Positions 34,901 through 48,300 of a DNA stretch of 64,000 nt are shown here, one piece after another. The first letter of the stretch is position 1, and each line of letters opens with the position of its first letter. Origin of the DNA: Paulownia fortunei (lineage: Eukaryota; Streptophyta; Magnoliopsida; Lamiales; Paulowniaceae); the NCBI GenBank assembly GCA_019321725.1, contig CM033118.1, positions 9,202,071-9,266,070 of the forward strand. The letters run 5' to 3'. The notes under the pieces were generated by a model. It saw only the letters and a program-made list of their open reading frames with translations. It was not told where the DNA came from and ran no database searches. The translations under genes and the position numbers were made by a program.

Positions 34901-37900
34901 AGAAGGTACTTGTCATTTATTGTGGCAATAGGTGTGTAAACTATTTGGTTTAATGTACACATAACGGTGCTTGTTACACATTTGTACGTCACAAATGCAC
35001 GTTGTAAGGTAAGCTTGTTTACTTCCTTCAACCTTGAAGAACCTATGGGCTTCATAGTTGATAGATCATTTGCATTAATGCTTCTATTATTCCCTATTTT
35101 TCTCACATGCTTGATTTTTTATTTCACATTGGAAGTTTAATTCATGCAAGTCTTTTTATTCTCTCCTCCAATTCCTACCCCCTTTCTGCTTCTTCATGAA
35201 GTTAATCTCAATGATATTACATGCTCTGCAAGGACAAGTCAGCAGAAAATATTCTTCAAAGGCTGTTTTCCTGCGCATCAGATATATTAAGATGTTTATA
35301 ATCCTAATCCCAAAGTAGTAGTTTTCCTTAGCCCCCCAAAAAATAAAAGTTTATAATTCTTTTTCTATGTTTGCTTCTACAGCATCTCGTGCAATTTAGC
35401 AGTTCTATTGTTGTTACTTGAAGTCTTATCTTGTATTGCACCTTCATTGTTACAAAATGTTAATTTATGCTGACCTTTGTCTTGGTCTAAACAATTACAA
35501 TGACCACAAGGAGATGTTTATATTGTATGGTAAAGGCCACCATTATCCATGAAATGTACACATGTAGCTTTTTGTACAAAGGTTGAAATAATTGATCTTG
35601 ACATCTAGGATCCATTATCTGGGAACTATAAACATATTGAAAGGGTGCTTGCTAAGCTTAATTCTTAGGCGATACACCTTAAAAATAAATTTTGGATTGT
35701 TTGCTAAACAATTGAATAAGGTAGCTTACGTGCTCCTAGAAAGGGGGAAAAAAGAACAAAAATTGTAGGATCTTATGAGCTCCTCAAGAAAATGTTAGAA
35801 AACCCAACTTCTTTAATAAGATCTAATATGGTCCTTAGCTTGACCATAGACTAGCTTTAAGAGCTTGGTTTATCCAAACAAATTGAGAGTTGATGTTACA
35901 ATAAAATAAATCATCCTATAAGCTCAATAGCTTATAAGATCTTTTCTTAAGCTTAGAGAAAACCCTCTGAAAGAAGTTGAAAGATAGTTTGTTCATCAAG
36001 TCATTGAATCTGAAGAAAATAGACACTCATCAAAGAAAAAAACACAAAGATTGCTTTTTTCTTTCTATTCTTTTATTATTTTAACATAAAGTGAATTGTG
36101 GACAAACAGAAGAGATGAACGTTTTATTTTTTAATTTATTTATAGTGAGAGATGAAGAGAGAAAGAATAAGAGAATTACTTGGTTTGACGGTTCGGCCTA
36201 CATCCACAAGATAAATGCCCAACATATTTATTCTATTTAGTTAGAACCACAATAATCACCTATGTATATGCGAGAGATTACTATACGTGTAACATAATCA
36301 GTTGGGGAAATTAACCATATCACAGTCCACTCATGTAATCGTGCTTATTCCCCATATATTTTCATTATCTTAATCATATCAAATTTGACTTCCCGACATA
36401 TCACACAATTTGTTATCTATAGCAAATTGTACTTTCTTGTCTGCTAAAATTATTAATAACTAATTGGTCAATTAGCACTTCGAAATTTTCATAGGTTTAC
36501 CTTCACCTATTGGGTCTGTCATATTTTAAAATGGACTGTTTGTGCTCTCTCCTTTTATATTAACAATTTCTTGCAAAATAGCATATGTCTTGTTTTATAA
36601 CCAAAACCTTGAAGGTAATGAATGCTGATCACCCAACTTCATGCCCTGCTCAGTGCATTCCTTCATCTAAAAGTTATGATCTGGACAGCAGTAGATATAA
36701 CCTTTTATTCCAATTCTCATATTTAATAGTGTTTTATTTTCCTCTATGTTCGTTATAGGCTGTTGCAACATCTCCTATTGGAGGAGAGTTTCTAACTGAT
36801 TGCTTGTTAAAAAGCCTGGAACACAAAGGAATTTCTGTGAGTTTTTATTTTCTTTCTCCATATAAATTTGCAATTAAACAACATTTAATCTTATAGTCTG
36901 CAAGTATTTTGAATATGTTGTTATCTTTGATTTTATTCCCCCTTCTTTATATCTAAAATTGCAGATAAAACCTCGTTATGCATTTAAACGGAAGGAAATT
37001 CGTGCTGGAGAATTTCAGGTCATATGTCCTCTCTGATGTAAAATAATCAAGTATTCCTTTACTGTTTCAAGTAAAGAATGTGACATGCCATGTGGGTTGT
37101 ATTTTTTACTGGTATAGTGTATGTTTGATTTTTTGCACTTGTTTACAACTTGAGAGAATCGAACTCAAGCAAAATTGTTGTTTGTACTACCACTACGTTG
37201 CACTTCAAGTATAGAAAGTTTCTGGGAACCTATAGCCATCGGTTCATAATATAGAGGCACTCACTTCAGCTGTTTAACAATACCATCATCCGTTGGCTGC
37301 ATACCAAAAGGAAAAGTAAACCCTTCTCGTGACAGCACATATTGAATCAATTTAAACTCAATGTTTATGTGTAAATGCAAAGTCATCATCTTCTATGTAA
37401 TGTCATTTTCTGGTCTTTTTGTGAGAAAATGTAATATCTACTTCTACTTGATCTCAATTCATTTTCTTTTTCTCATAACTTCTTTTGACCTTTTATTTTC
37501 GACAGATTGTCGACCTTGACTTCCCCAATACGACGGAAAGTTACAAACAATATTCCCAGGTCACTAATTGATCAGAGCTCATTCATTGCGGGCCCTAATT
37601 CTGTTACTAAATTTCATTCTTTGTCACAGCGGGTGATTGTTGGTGATATTAAGGAATGTGTGTGTCGAGCACCGGACACCCCATATGATGGTTTGTGCAC
37701 CTTTTATATAAATAAATGTTATTTCTTTCTGATTCATTGAATTCTCTTGCATGATTTTGACTTGAATGCGAGTTTTCTTGTTTTTGGTAGTTAAAGATTT
37801 CTATCACAACAAAAAGGTAAAGTAAATCAACATGTACTAATTACAAGATTCTTCTTCACTTATAATTACTTAAAATATGACTACTTTCATGTAGATATGA

Positions 37901-40900
37901 AGGTTCTTTAATGCTTGGCTGCCAGCCTTGACCATTTTCCCTGTAGCTTAAACTTCGTTGTTCCTCAAGTTTGTGTCTATGGTGGTGGCCCTTGCGTCGT
38001 ATTGAAGATAGAATTTAGGAAAGTTACACTAGTATGATGAACCTTCTAGAAGTTACAGTAATACGATGCTTTAAATCTCTGGAACATCGAATACTACAAG
38101 GATTGGCAAGACCAACTGAATCTGATTCTATTTGCTAGGATTGAATCCTGTAATATTTTTAACTTTCTGCACGAATACCGTTAATGTTTGATAAGCTTCT
38201 TGTGTAAGTGTTGACTATATGCTAGTCACCATGTTTAGCCAGTTGGGTTTTTGGGCACCGAATACTCTGGTATTGAATATCTGATACCAACCGAATTTTC
38301 TTGGGTATTTGCTAAAGAAACTTCTCGAGGACTAGGAAGTATTTTCCTCTCAGAATTCATTTATTTTATTCAATCTTCTGTTTATTGAGTTTTCTACTTA
38401 ATGCGACTCTGGAGACTCCATGATGCTGTTACCACACCTGTTGGTGCCCTACCTAGTAACTTTGTACTTGTTGAAAAATTCATAAACTAATCCCACTGCA
38501 CAATGTTTTACCTAGAGTTATTTATGGTTTAAATAAGGTAATTTGGGTTATTCAGTTCATTTGGTTGCACAGTTGGACTAATGCTTAGACCTATATGTGC
38601 TGACACTGTTTCTTTTGGTCAGAAACTTCATATTCAAACATCCCAATGACGCCCTATGAGCTTCCTGATGGACAGTAAGTTTGTTGTCAAGTTATTTTTA
38701 TTGCTTTTTTGGTCATTTCTGAGAATCAGCTTTCAATAGATTCAAAGCGTTATATCCATATCATCAGCTAATGTGGTTTGCATCTGTTTGACATCCTGAG
38801 TTCAATATATTGGTTTGTGAAGATGTGCCTAGTTTAAAAGAGGTTAACTATCAATGCATATATTTTCTTTGTGCAGGATTAACTAGATGTTCTGTATCTT
38901 GAATATTGTTTGGACTCATGTCAGGCATGAGCATTTGCTTTCTAATTTGCCTTTTTTTTTCTTTTTCTTTTTTTAAATGTAATGATGTAGGACGATTGAA
39001 ATTGGTGCTCACAGATTCAAGATTCCTGATGTACTATTTAATCCGCCTTTAGTTCAGGTGGGTGTCTGGATATCTTTCTCTTGTTTATCCCAGCAACAAT
39101 TGTACTTGAGATCCATCATGAGGTATATATTTCATAATGCTAATCATCCTATCCTCGCATGAAACTTCCCCTCACAAATTTTCGGCGATGGTAGGTTCAC
39201 TTTGCAATTGCTTCCACCTTTTTGGGCTTGTGAATTTTGTTTTCAATGTATTTCTTGTCAATGTGGGATACCTTGGTGCTTTACATATTTATTATTCAAG
39301 ATGTGGGAGCATTTTTGAAGATTCTCAGTTTTAGTACTTTCATGTTCCTGAAATATTTTGGATAGGATTTGTATATGTTGGGACATGGCTTAGCATTAGC
39401 TTTCTTAATAAATAGCCATTCTATCAAATGCTACAGAAGAGGGAAACTGCAACTTTTAATGTTATCCGATCCTAATTTGAATTACAGAGGATAGATAGTT
39501 GTAAAATTTCCATAGATAGACCCGTTTTTCAGGCAATTCATTTTAGATATGTCTTATAATTACATGTTCTGATTTTTTGGAGGTAAGGATTATCTCCTTT
39601 CCCTTTATTTCTTTGTGAGATTAACAAATTGGTAGGATTGTACACCAAACCCCTGCCTAGGCACAGACAAATTTTTTTTTTTTGCACCCCCAAAAAAAAA
39701 AAAAATAGAGAAGGAAAAGAGTTGCAGAGTTTCAATTCATTTAGAGGACCTTGTGGCTCCTAGCAGAAGATTTGGGATGAGACTGCAAACCAATTTAAAC
39801 CGAAAAAGCAGCAGCCAGCTTTCATCGAAACAGCTTAAGCAAATGATGCAGGGCAGCGTTTTGTTTAGAGCCATGAACCTTGTGGATGATATTTACTGGT
39901 AGAAAGAGGAAGACCTGTAATTGGAAGGTGGAGCAGTGACAAGAATGTAAGTTGGCAATCTGATCTGGTGTCTGTGTGGATGGAAGTTTTGTTCTAGAAT
40001 TAATCATCTTAGTTGTAAAGCTTCATTGAGGAAAATATCCATTAATGAGGTTGGCATTGCTAGAAGATGGGCAGGTTAACAGATGACGACAGGGTTGGAG
40101 TCCAATTAGGAGCGAGATGGCAGCTGATTTATTCTGGTATATTCATGGCGAAAGTTGATGGTGCCAGTTGAGATTGCTTTTGAAATAGTCAGGAAACCCT
40201 TAGATGCAGTCTGCATTGATGGGGGTCATATGGGTGGGACACTCATGGACATGCCAAAGTGCGATAGGACAATGCCTTAAATTATTGAATGATCAATGAA
40301 TTATGGCCGAATCTTTAAAAGGGGCTGGGGGTAGGAGTGGGGAGAGCTTTCATTAGTAATAAATATCCATTTTTCTGATGATATCTATGGTTAGTTAGAT
40401 TCCATCATTTGTGTCCATACCATTTTGTATGATCAGAGATTTTTCGTACAGCTTTATTGTTATTGTTGTTTTTGTTATTACTATTATTATTAATATTATT
40501 TCATTGTAGACATCACCAAGCCTTTCATTTTTGTTATTGGTGTTTCTTATTCTTTGTTGCTTTAGTTATACAAGTAACACAAGCTGAATTATGTCTATAA
40601 CAATATTATTCTTTTTATTGTTTAGGTTGGCTGTCATATAATCAAACCATCTGTTACTGCTTGTGGTGCTTTTATTGGAAGATTTGTCTCTGAACTTCGT
40701 CCCTGTTGACTATGAACTTGTTTTTTTGGTTATTCTTATTTTTTTCCCCAAAGTGTAACCATTTATTGACTTAGCATCATTGTCTTCTCTTTTTTTTGGC
40801 CGGTATTTTTGATGCCTTTATGTTAGCTAAGATTATCTTTGATGGCTTATGAGATATTCTCTACCCATTTTACTGATCTGCCCTTTGCTAAACATATTGC

Positions 40901-43900
40901 TGCTTGACAGTTTAAACTACATAACTAAGCCTAATTTTGATTTGGTAACTTGGTATCTACAATTTGATGTCCATCTCAGACTATACCTGGTATGGAAAGT
41001 TTTGCAGAGATGGCTTCATCTGCTCGTGGTCTGCCACAAATGGTGAACAAATTCTCTCTAGTTATGCTTATCTTTGTGCTCAATGCTGATTCTGTGGTTT
41101 TCCTTTTGTTCCAACTATAAGCTAATTCGTCCGAGAATTTTCCAGGTCATTGAGAGCATAAACAAGTGTGATGTTGACATTCGGAGAGAACTTTTTAGCA
41201 GCATATTGGTAAGATAATTTACTCCTTTGTCTAACACGACTTCACCAAATAAACATGCTCATAAAGTTGTAGATTCCCACTTTTCATGGCCCTTTTTTCA
41301 TTCTATTGTATTAGATTATAAAATTGGTTGGCAGTTTTTTCTTTATTTATACTGTTCCAAGTTTTCAGAAGTTTTCCTAAGTCTGAGTGGTCTCCCTAAT
41401 TATGTAGAAGCTGAGGTCTGAATCTTTCTCAGGTAGAAATTATCTTATCTTAATGTCCATGCTTGTCTACTTTTTCTCTCCTGTTCTGTTTACTTGGCCC
41501 AGTCCCTCGCTCCATGGGGATGTTTTCCTGAGTATATGTTAATGTTGCAAGCTTGTTCTTAAAGATTGTGCTGTATTGGTACTTGAACAAATTAATTTAT
41601 TTAGGATGTTGTATCAATCATACCCACGATCTGATAAGGGATAAAACACATTATTTCTGCAATCTACTCTTCTTGTATGTGTTTGGACCTCGTTTTGCAC
41701 TAAATTAAATTACCGTGGTTCTTTCCTGTTTAAATAAGTTTATAGCAAGTTCAGCAGATGATCCATGCTTTAATCATTTCGGCAATCAACTGATTTATTC
41801 TAAAAGTATAATGTATCTTCTACTGTTCCCATTTTTCTGAAAGTTGATGTCATTTCATTGCATATATTGAATGCTTCCCAAAATGTCCTTTGTCTTTGAT
41901 TTTTCAAGGATGATGGAAAAGTATGGGCAACCATCATAATTATATAATATGGATTAAATTGTTCTGTTTTTCATTCATCCATATAATGGGAGATCCTACT
42001 ATCACCAACTTAAAAGTTAAATGGTTTCTGATACCATGTTGATTGTCTGTTGTGCAGCTTTCTGGTGGAACAGCATCAATGCAACAGTTGAAGGAACGTC
42101 TTGAGAAAGATTTACTGGAGGTTCTGTCATTATGATATGTAGCTTGTTTTGGATGAAAATTTCTCGTGTGTTCTATTTGTCTTGATGTTTGCCAGACTAT
42201 GTTTGCCTACAAAGAGAAAAGAAATGTTGTAAAAATGTCCTGATTGGAGATCGCATAAATTTTCGCTCAGCAGTTTTCTAGTAATTTAGTTGTCTGTACT
42301 TTCTGTCTCAAGCATGAAGTTCTCCCCTGCTTATGTGAATTTTGAAATGTTTGCCTTTCAACTTCTCTTGACATGTACAGTATGTGTGCTCTTGTACAGC
42401 CTGCCTGCCTGTCTGCCTGTCTGCCTGTCTGCCTGCTTACCCTTGGCATTCTTGAACTACAAAATTGATCAATTCTAGACATGTCAAATGGATAAGCCTA
42501 TTTGGTGAGACTTCCCAGATTAGAACAGATTTGAATAGGCATTGAATTAAATTTTTACTGTTTTTTGAGGATAATGATGTGATAATAACATGGTAGTATG
42601 AGTGAATTTACTTCTACTTATTGCACATCCACACATTTTAGTTAGATGCCAGCCACTTGGGTAGCATGAGTGTTTATGATGGAATGGAATTCTGACATCG
42701 ACTTATATTGCTTCTAGGAATCTCCTCAAGCAGCAAGGGTTAAAGTGTTAGCAAGTGGAAATGCTACAGAAAGGAGATTCAGGTTAGATTAGATTTGCTT
42801 ACTTCTCATTTCTCATTGCTTTGAAAATATACGCGCAGCTTCACTATGCTTACTTTTCAATGATCTTTGTTGTTCTTCTTCCATCTGTTTTATACCTTAA
42901 GGTGAAATAGCTGTGTGACAAGCTAGTGTACTTGGCGTACTGAAGAAAGGCTTGATAACAGTTAATACTCTCTGTCTCTACAATGGAATGCTCCTATTTC
43001 CTTTATGAGATGGCAAAACAATGATTTTTTCATAAAGTTAAAATTTCTCTGTAAAAATACCCTCTCACTCAAAGTAATGTGATATGACTAACTTTTAACA
43101 ACTTATGAACAAAACTTTTACTTTTTAACTCTCATCTAGAACTTTATGCAAATTTAAACATGGACATACAAAGTTAGACGGAGGAGTATGAATTATGCCG
43201 GGATCATGCCCTTTCATTAAAATTTGAAAGAAATTCTGACTCTATGTGGTTTTGATAGTGTAAGAGTGTCAGTCAAAATACTTCTTGAGGCCCAAATTTG
43301 ATGAGAGTATCTAGAATAAAATCTGTTAAGTTGCAAAAAATAATTTATCCTGCTTGTATTTTGGGAAAATTAAATCATGTTAACTAAATATATTTTAATG
43401 AGATAATTAAATCTCTTAATATTCCTCAATATACCTGTAAAATATTGGTTGGGTGCACCTACAAACGCATCCTCTTCGTATCAGTTCCAAAATAAATTTC
43501 ATCTGCCCCATTTTCCATCTGTTTCGAATATAAATGCTTTGATGTATTTGGTCTTTGGGTCGATGAGTTATCACACTATCCAAACCTTGCTTTGTTTAGT
43601 AGCTTATACTCCAAGAAGCCTTAATTGGAAATTCAATGTTTTCAATGGTACATTTGTTATTCGACATCTCATATATGAGAAGGTGATTTTTTTGAATGGT
43701 GCCTTAGAAGTGTAACAACCTCGTGTTGTGTTTTTATTGTCTTGTCAAAATTAGGGGTGTAAGATGAGTCGAGCTGATCCAGAGCCTCGTGAGCCTGCTG
43801 GACTAGAGCTCGACTCGCGCTTGAACTCTCTTATAGTGTTCGAAAGCTCGCGATTTTGAACAATATATATTGGATTATACTAATAAATTCAATAGTTAAA

Positions 43901-45580
43901 TAATACTCTTCTCGCTACTATTCTCAGATTCAATTTCATTTTACCCTTAATCTCACTGTTCCAATTTTCACAAACCCTAGCCGCACAACCTTATGCACAA
44001 CCGCTGTGTCTAGTCCAGCCACAGACTGCCACCTTCTCACGTCCCAAACAGCACTGCTGTGCCAAACTGCCATTGTGCACCACCTGAGCACAGCCATGAA
44101 TGGGCTGGGTAGCTCCATTTGTTATTATAAATCTTCTAGATAAGATGATTTTGGCATTTCTTGGATATAAGCCTAGCTGTCATTGTTGTCTATAATTGTT
44201 CAAATATGTGGATGCAGTTCCATAGTTAATGATAAAATTTCCCAACAGAATATAGATGTGGACTGAATATGCTTTTGCCAATCGCTGACTTCCTCCGCCT
44301 CCTCTAGTTAGAATCTGTTTGAGGTGTCTAGCTCGATCTTGGCTCGATTGTAGATGAGCCAACGAGCCAAGCTCTAGCTTGATTCCTTTGCTTCGAGCTC
44401 AAGCCCTAGAAAATAGGCTTGTCGAGCTCGAGCTCATAATATTCTAGTGGAGCTCAAGCTCGAGCCTTCACATTTTGTCGAGCTCAACTCGTTTACAACC
44501 ATAGTCGAAATGTAGGAAATCACAAGATTCTTCTCTTAAAATACATTTTTGGACCACGTGAAAAACATTTAATTTTGTCCAGTTGAGCTACAACACTTTT
44601 CCTGATTAATTAACGCAGAAATACAGATGGATCTTATATATATCGTACAGGTAAGTACCACATGGGTGGATATCTATATGAATCCAAAGTTAAATTGGGA
44701 GTCATTGTTGTACAGGAAAAACCTCAAGGTGATGAAGAGGGAGTAAGCTGGTTTGTTTGTTATGATGTCTTCTATTGCGGTATCTGTCAAAAAAATGAAA
44801 TACATGATATTATTAAGAAGCAGATATTGAATTCTTTTACATGGTAAAATGGGTATTCACACCAAGTGGGTAGACCATCTTTTATGCACAATCTGATGTG
44901 GTAGTTTTCGTTGTTTCTTGTGAATTAGCATTGTCATGTCCATTAGTAAAGGCAAGTTTATAAGGTTTTTGGTTTTCTTTCTTTCTTTCTTTTTTCCATT
45001 TATATGCATGTGGAACATGATTTTCGTGATATCTATATATTTGAATTGTACTGGGCTTGGAAGACTGAAATTCATCTAGTTGGATCCCCCATAAGCTAGT
45101 TAATTATTACATGCACTGGCAGATGGTTCATTATATATTTGTCCATATTCATCCATTTATCTCATGCCTTCGACAATGTTTTAAAGTGCCAGGAAACTTT
45201 CCATTGCAGAACCTACCTTTTAACTTAGATATCAAATAGACTGTATTCCCCTTTCTCAAGAGAAAGTTCAATTTAGTAACTTCTTATAGAAGTAAAATTC
45301 CTTTCACTTGATGCGGGTTACTAATAAGTGTGAATGCAGCGTTTGGATAGGGGGGAGTATATTGGCATCACTTGGTTCCTTTCAGCAAATGTGGTTCTCA
45401 AAGTCTGAGTAAGTACTCATTCTTCACCAACACCTACACGTTCTGTTGATGTCACAGTCTTCATGCCACCAGGACTAATTTAGTTTATCTCGTTGTTCTG
45501 ATGACAATTGCACCATCTTTTGGGGTAAGGACAGGTTCGAAGAGCATGGAGCTTCGTATATTCAACGGAAATGCCCTTAA
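28958..45580 (+). CDS. ARP4: actin-related protein 4 (nuclear chromatin-complex subunit)
   Basis: Twenty exons: 28958-28970, 29076-29167, 31219-31365, 31449-31522, 31666-31746, 32934-32994, 33119-33168, 34851-34905, 36759-36836, 36965-37018, 37506-37559, 37630-37690, 38623-38674, 38991-39057, 40980-41042, 41146-41208, 42058-42120, 42718-42782, 45340-45408, 45535-45580. They sum to 1308 bases, 435 residues plus TAA, and all introns are GT-AG in phase. The protein starts [16 protein letters not shown] (actin phosphate-1 loop) and has [16 protein letters not shown] (phosphate-2), [16 protein letters not shown] and the end [19 protein letters not shown]. The length agrees with plant ARP4, about 440. 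In plants and yeast ARP4 sits in SWR1, INO80 and NuA4-type complexes in the nucleus. Exon 1 has only 13 coding bases. Donors of exons 12 and 17 (GTTTGT, GTTCTG) are weak. No stop or frameshift was seen. Confidence 0.96.
33726..33832 (+). repeat. pyrimidine-rich simple repeat in ARP4 intron 7
   Basis: A run of CTTTTTT, CGTTTTT and TTTGTC units without purine interruption except scattered G. It is strongly strand-asymmetric. The open frames on both strands here are translations of this repeat and not genes. Confidence 0.85.
39720..40340. other. unassigned, less AT-rich block in ARP4 intron 14
   Basis: This block is richer in G and C than the surrounding intron and looks unlike the T-rich plant intron on either side. 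Neither strand gives a recognisable protein or inverted ends. It may be an old insertion. Confidence 0.3.
42401..42436 (+). repeat. CTGC/CTGT tetranucleotide microsatellite in ARP4 intron 17
   Basis: Nine tandem units of CTG(C/T). Such a tract is likely to vary in length between individuals. Confidence 0.9.
43752..44503. mobile_element. non-autonomous hAT-type element in ARP4 intron 18
   Basis: A 752-bp insertion. The left tip is TAGGGGTGTAAGATGAGTCG and the right tip as reverse complement is TATGGTTGTAAACGAGTTG. It is flanked by GTCAAAAT (43744-43751) and GTCGAAAT (44504-44511), a near-perfect 8-bp target duplication. Sub-terminal regions are full of gagctcgagct-type palindromic units, common in plant hAT elements of this kind. 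No transposase is present. It lies in the long intron before the penultimate ARP4 exon. Confidence 0.82.
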
Positions 45581-46439
45581 CATGTTCCCAATTTCTACAT
45601 AACATAGGATTGCTTCTTATGTATGGCGAGATTACTGGTGACTTGAATTCCGATTCTTTGCTTGTTACATGTTTTGCATCATTGGACTTGTACTCGTATG
45701 ACTTGTGGCGCGTCAAGAAATAGCAACTTGACTTGTATAACAGAATGTACTAATTATGTTGTTCGCTCCTAGCACAGCCACATGCTAGTAACTATGTAGT
45801 GGCAGATGGAGAAAAATTGATGCACTATCTAATAGAACTCAAGTTGTCGTCCCGATTCATATTTGTTTTCATTGATTGAAAATAAATTATTACCGGGAAG
45901 ATAAGTTTTTAAATTGGCATTAAGTCTATTATGCTTGAATTTTAGATTTTAATGAGAAAAATACGTGGCAAAATATTTGTCATTTCAAATGAAATAATTT
46001 TGGATGTATTTTGTACTTTCCTTTTTCTTATCAAAATTAAGGTCCAAGTATAGCATAAACGGAGGAAAGCTAAAGGGCCCAAACCTAGTGCAAGTAAAAT
46101 ACATACTGTAAAGTTGAGTAGTCGCTCAAATTTGTCTTAGTTATTCGTCATGCTGTCACCAGTGCAAGCTAAACTAAAGTAGTCGTTCTTTTGTTTTTCC
46201 TTTTTTCCTTGTCTTTTTGTCATTTTGTCTGTTTTTGGATTTAGGGATTTGGTGAGGAAGATGTTGAAGATGTGTATTTTAAGTTTGGTTTCGAGGGAAA
46301 ATTTGAACAAAAATGTTTGTGCATATATTTATGGGAACTGTGGAACCGTGCATTACATTATCTATTTATTTTATGTATTTACATTCACAATGTATTTAAA
46401 AGGTCAAAATGAAATCACCCCCTAATATTTTTTTTAAAT
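45581..46439 (+). other. ARP4 3' untranslated region and downstream flank
   Basis: Sequence after the ARP4 stop. No clear AATAAA was seen near the stop; the first good candidate is an aaaataaa at about 45888. No other gene was recognised. Confidence 0.5.
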
Positions 46440-47362
46440 GAAATAGATTTTTCTGTTACACACAATACATACTTTGCATATATAAATCTTCATTCCTTGT
46501 TTTTGCTTCATTTTCCTTCCTTTTTATTTCATCAAATAACCAAAAAATAAAATTCTCTCCAAAATCCATTAGCATTACATTAAAAAACTTAAGAAATCTT
46601 GAAACAATTTTAAGGGGAGGTTTTTAGTAGGGGGATAGAAAATTTCATTTAGAAAAAAAATAGAGAAAATGTGAGACATTTAGGTTTAGTTTTGAGTAAA
46701 TTTAAAAACTATAAAAATCGCATAAAAAATTGATTATATTGTTCTAGTATCCATGATCATCCATCAACATGTTCCATATTAAATCATCATATGACAATAA
46801 AAGCATGGAAATTTAATGATCATGTTATGTGTTATTCACCCCATACCCTATGTGTATGCGTGTGCACTCCCCGTCAGGTGCTTGGGCTTTGGGCGCTCGT
46901 TCATCAGGCACAGCCACAGCATGCTTGGGCGCCCGCCTGTGCACGCGGCACTATACAGCCCCCTGGCTGCACCAAATTTCTAGATTCAATTTTGAAAAGA
47001 AACCACTTTCTTAATCTTTGAGATGTTATGGAAAAAACTCCAAGACCCACTCGCTCGTTGTCATTGTTGTGCCTGGCTGGCCACTACCCATCTGGACGCT
47101 GGCAGCTTGCCAACTTGGTTGCCAGAAGCTGGGCGCCTGGCAGCGACAGTAGCCACTTGATATCGCACATGGGGTGGCGGTTGGTTAGGCAACTTCACGG
47201 CCCCTGTTTTTTTTTTTTCATTTCATTTTAACAATTATAATTACAATTAAAAACAATCCAACGAAAACTAACTTAATCCTATTAAACACGCATAAAAAAA
47301 TCAATTCATCATATAAATTCGAATAAATCTAATTGTAAATGTATTAAAAATGTACAATCTAA
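46440..47362 (-). mobile_element. copia leader remnant, second copy
   Basis: It resembles 2900-3970 in layout and in pieces (tagagaaa-gagac near 46661, ccatgatcatcca near 46751), and it ends at a primer-binding-like site. It includes an unusually GC-rich segment (46860-47200). The open frames in that segment have no recognisable domain. No gag or pol is present, so only the leader survives. Confidence 0.55.
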
Positions 47363-47375
47363 GCTCTAATACTAC
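47363..47375 (-). other. degenerate primer-binding site
   Basis: The minus strand reads GTAGTATTAGAGC, close to TGGTATCAGAGC. It lies between the leader remnant and the LTR remnant. Confidence 0.55.
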
Positions 47376-48300
47376 TGTTAGGTTAGCACGGTCACAAGAT
47401 GATTGATGCCAAATATTTTTTAAAATTTTGGAAAATAGACATCATATATGGGTTAATTACATTCTGAAACTTGTGATGATTGATGCCAAATGTTTTTTAA
47501 AATTTTGGAAAATAGACATCATATATGGGTTAATTACATTCTGAAACTCATACAATCGTTTGAATTATGCGTTTTAGTACCTAGTGTGGAAAAGGTTTAA
47601 TAAACCTATATCTGATTTGCTTTTGGTTAAAGGAGATGTGTGAAACGACTCAAGTAGTTATTTGACCGCTCTCGTATTGGCCAAGTATGAATTCAAACCC
47701 CTTCCAATGGAAAGGATTCACTTTCGAGTTTCAAGCGTTACCCCTCTATATTTGTCCACATGTTGAATGTCTACTATTGATCAAACCTACGCTAGGTATG
47801 AATTAACCCGATAATTCATCTTTTGAGTGTTTATGGTTTGGAATGAAAATCACAACATTTGTGTTGATTTAGTTGTGTCATTTATGTTACAATTTTAAGG
47901 CTACAAATCTAAGTGCAGGTTGTGTTAAATAATAAATTTCTCATAAGTTCAAGATAGATTCACAGGAAAGTTGTTTGAACATTTTAGATTATATTTCTAA
48001 AAAAGATGGGTTTTATGTGGTTTAGAATATAAAAATTAATAATGTATACTATAATTAAAAAAAATTAAAGTAATAAAAATACTGAGGATTAAAGATTTGC
48101 TCTTGAGTTTTGGACAAAGGAAAGATTATTTATTCTTTTTACCTCTTTTAATTGTCAGTATTGGAATCTATACATAATGAAGGTTTCAATGAGAAGATGT
48201 TATCAAATAGTTCATGCATTAAGGTAATCATGATATTGTCTTACTATTTGCAAATTATCTCTTAATATCAATATTTATTTATGGGATCAAGTATTTATAC
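47376..48300 (-). repeat. copia LTR remnant
   Basis: It starts TGTTAGGTTAGC beside the primer-binding site. It holds a gttacccctctat-tttgtccacat block near 47737 that matches the layout of the LTRs at 3988 and 55531. The far end is not defined. Confidence 0.5.
47398..47548. repeat. 77-bp tandem duplication within the LTR remnant
   Basis: Two adjacent units starting GATGATTGATGCC (47398 and 47475) differ at one visible base in the first 40 (aaatattttt against aaatgttttt). The near identity points to a recent event in an otherwise old sequence. Confidence 0.9.

Noticed and set aside
35900..36500. Possible LTR fragment in ARP4 intron 8 (motifs around 36180-36360)
   Set aside because: Only a vague resemblance to plant LTR landmarks. 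No ends, primer site or coding nearby.
46829..47231. Open frames in the GC-rich segment
   Set aside because: No recognisable domain, and overlapping frames are open because of base composition. It sits in a copia leader.
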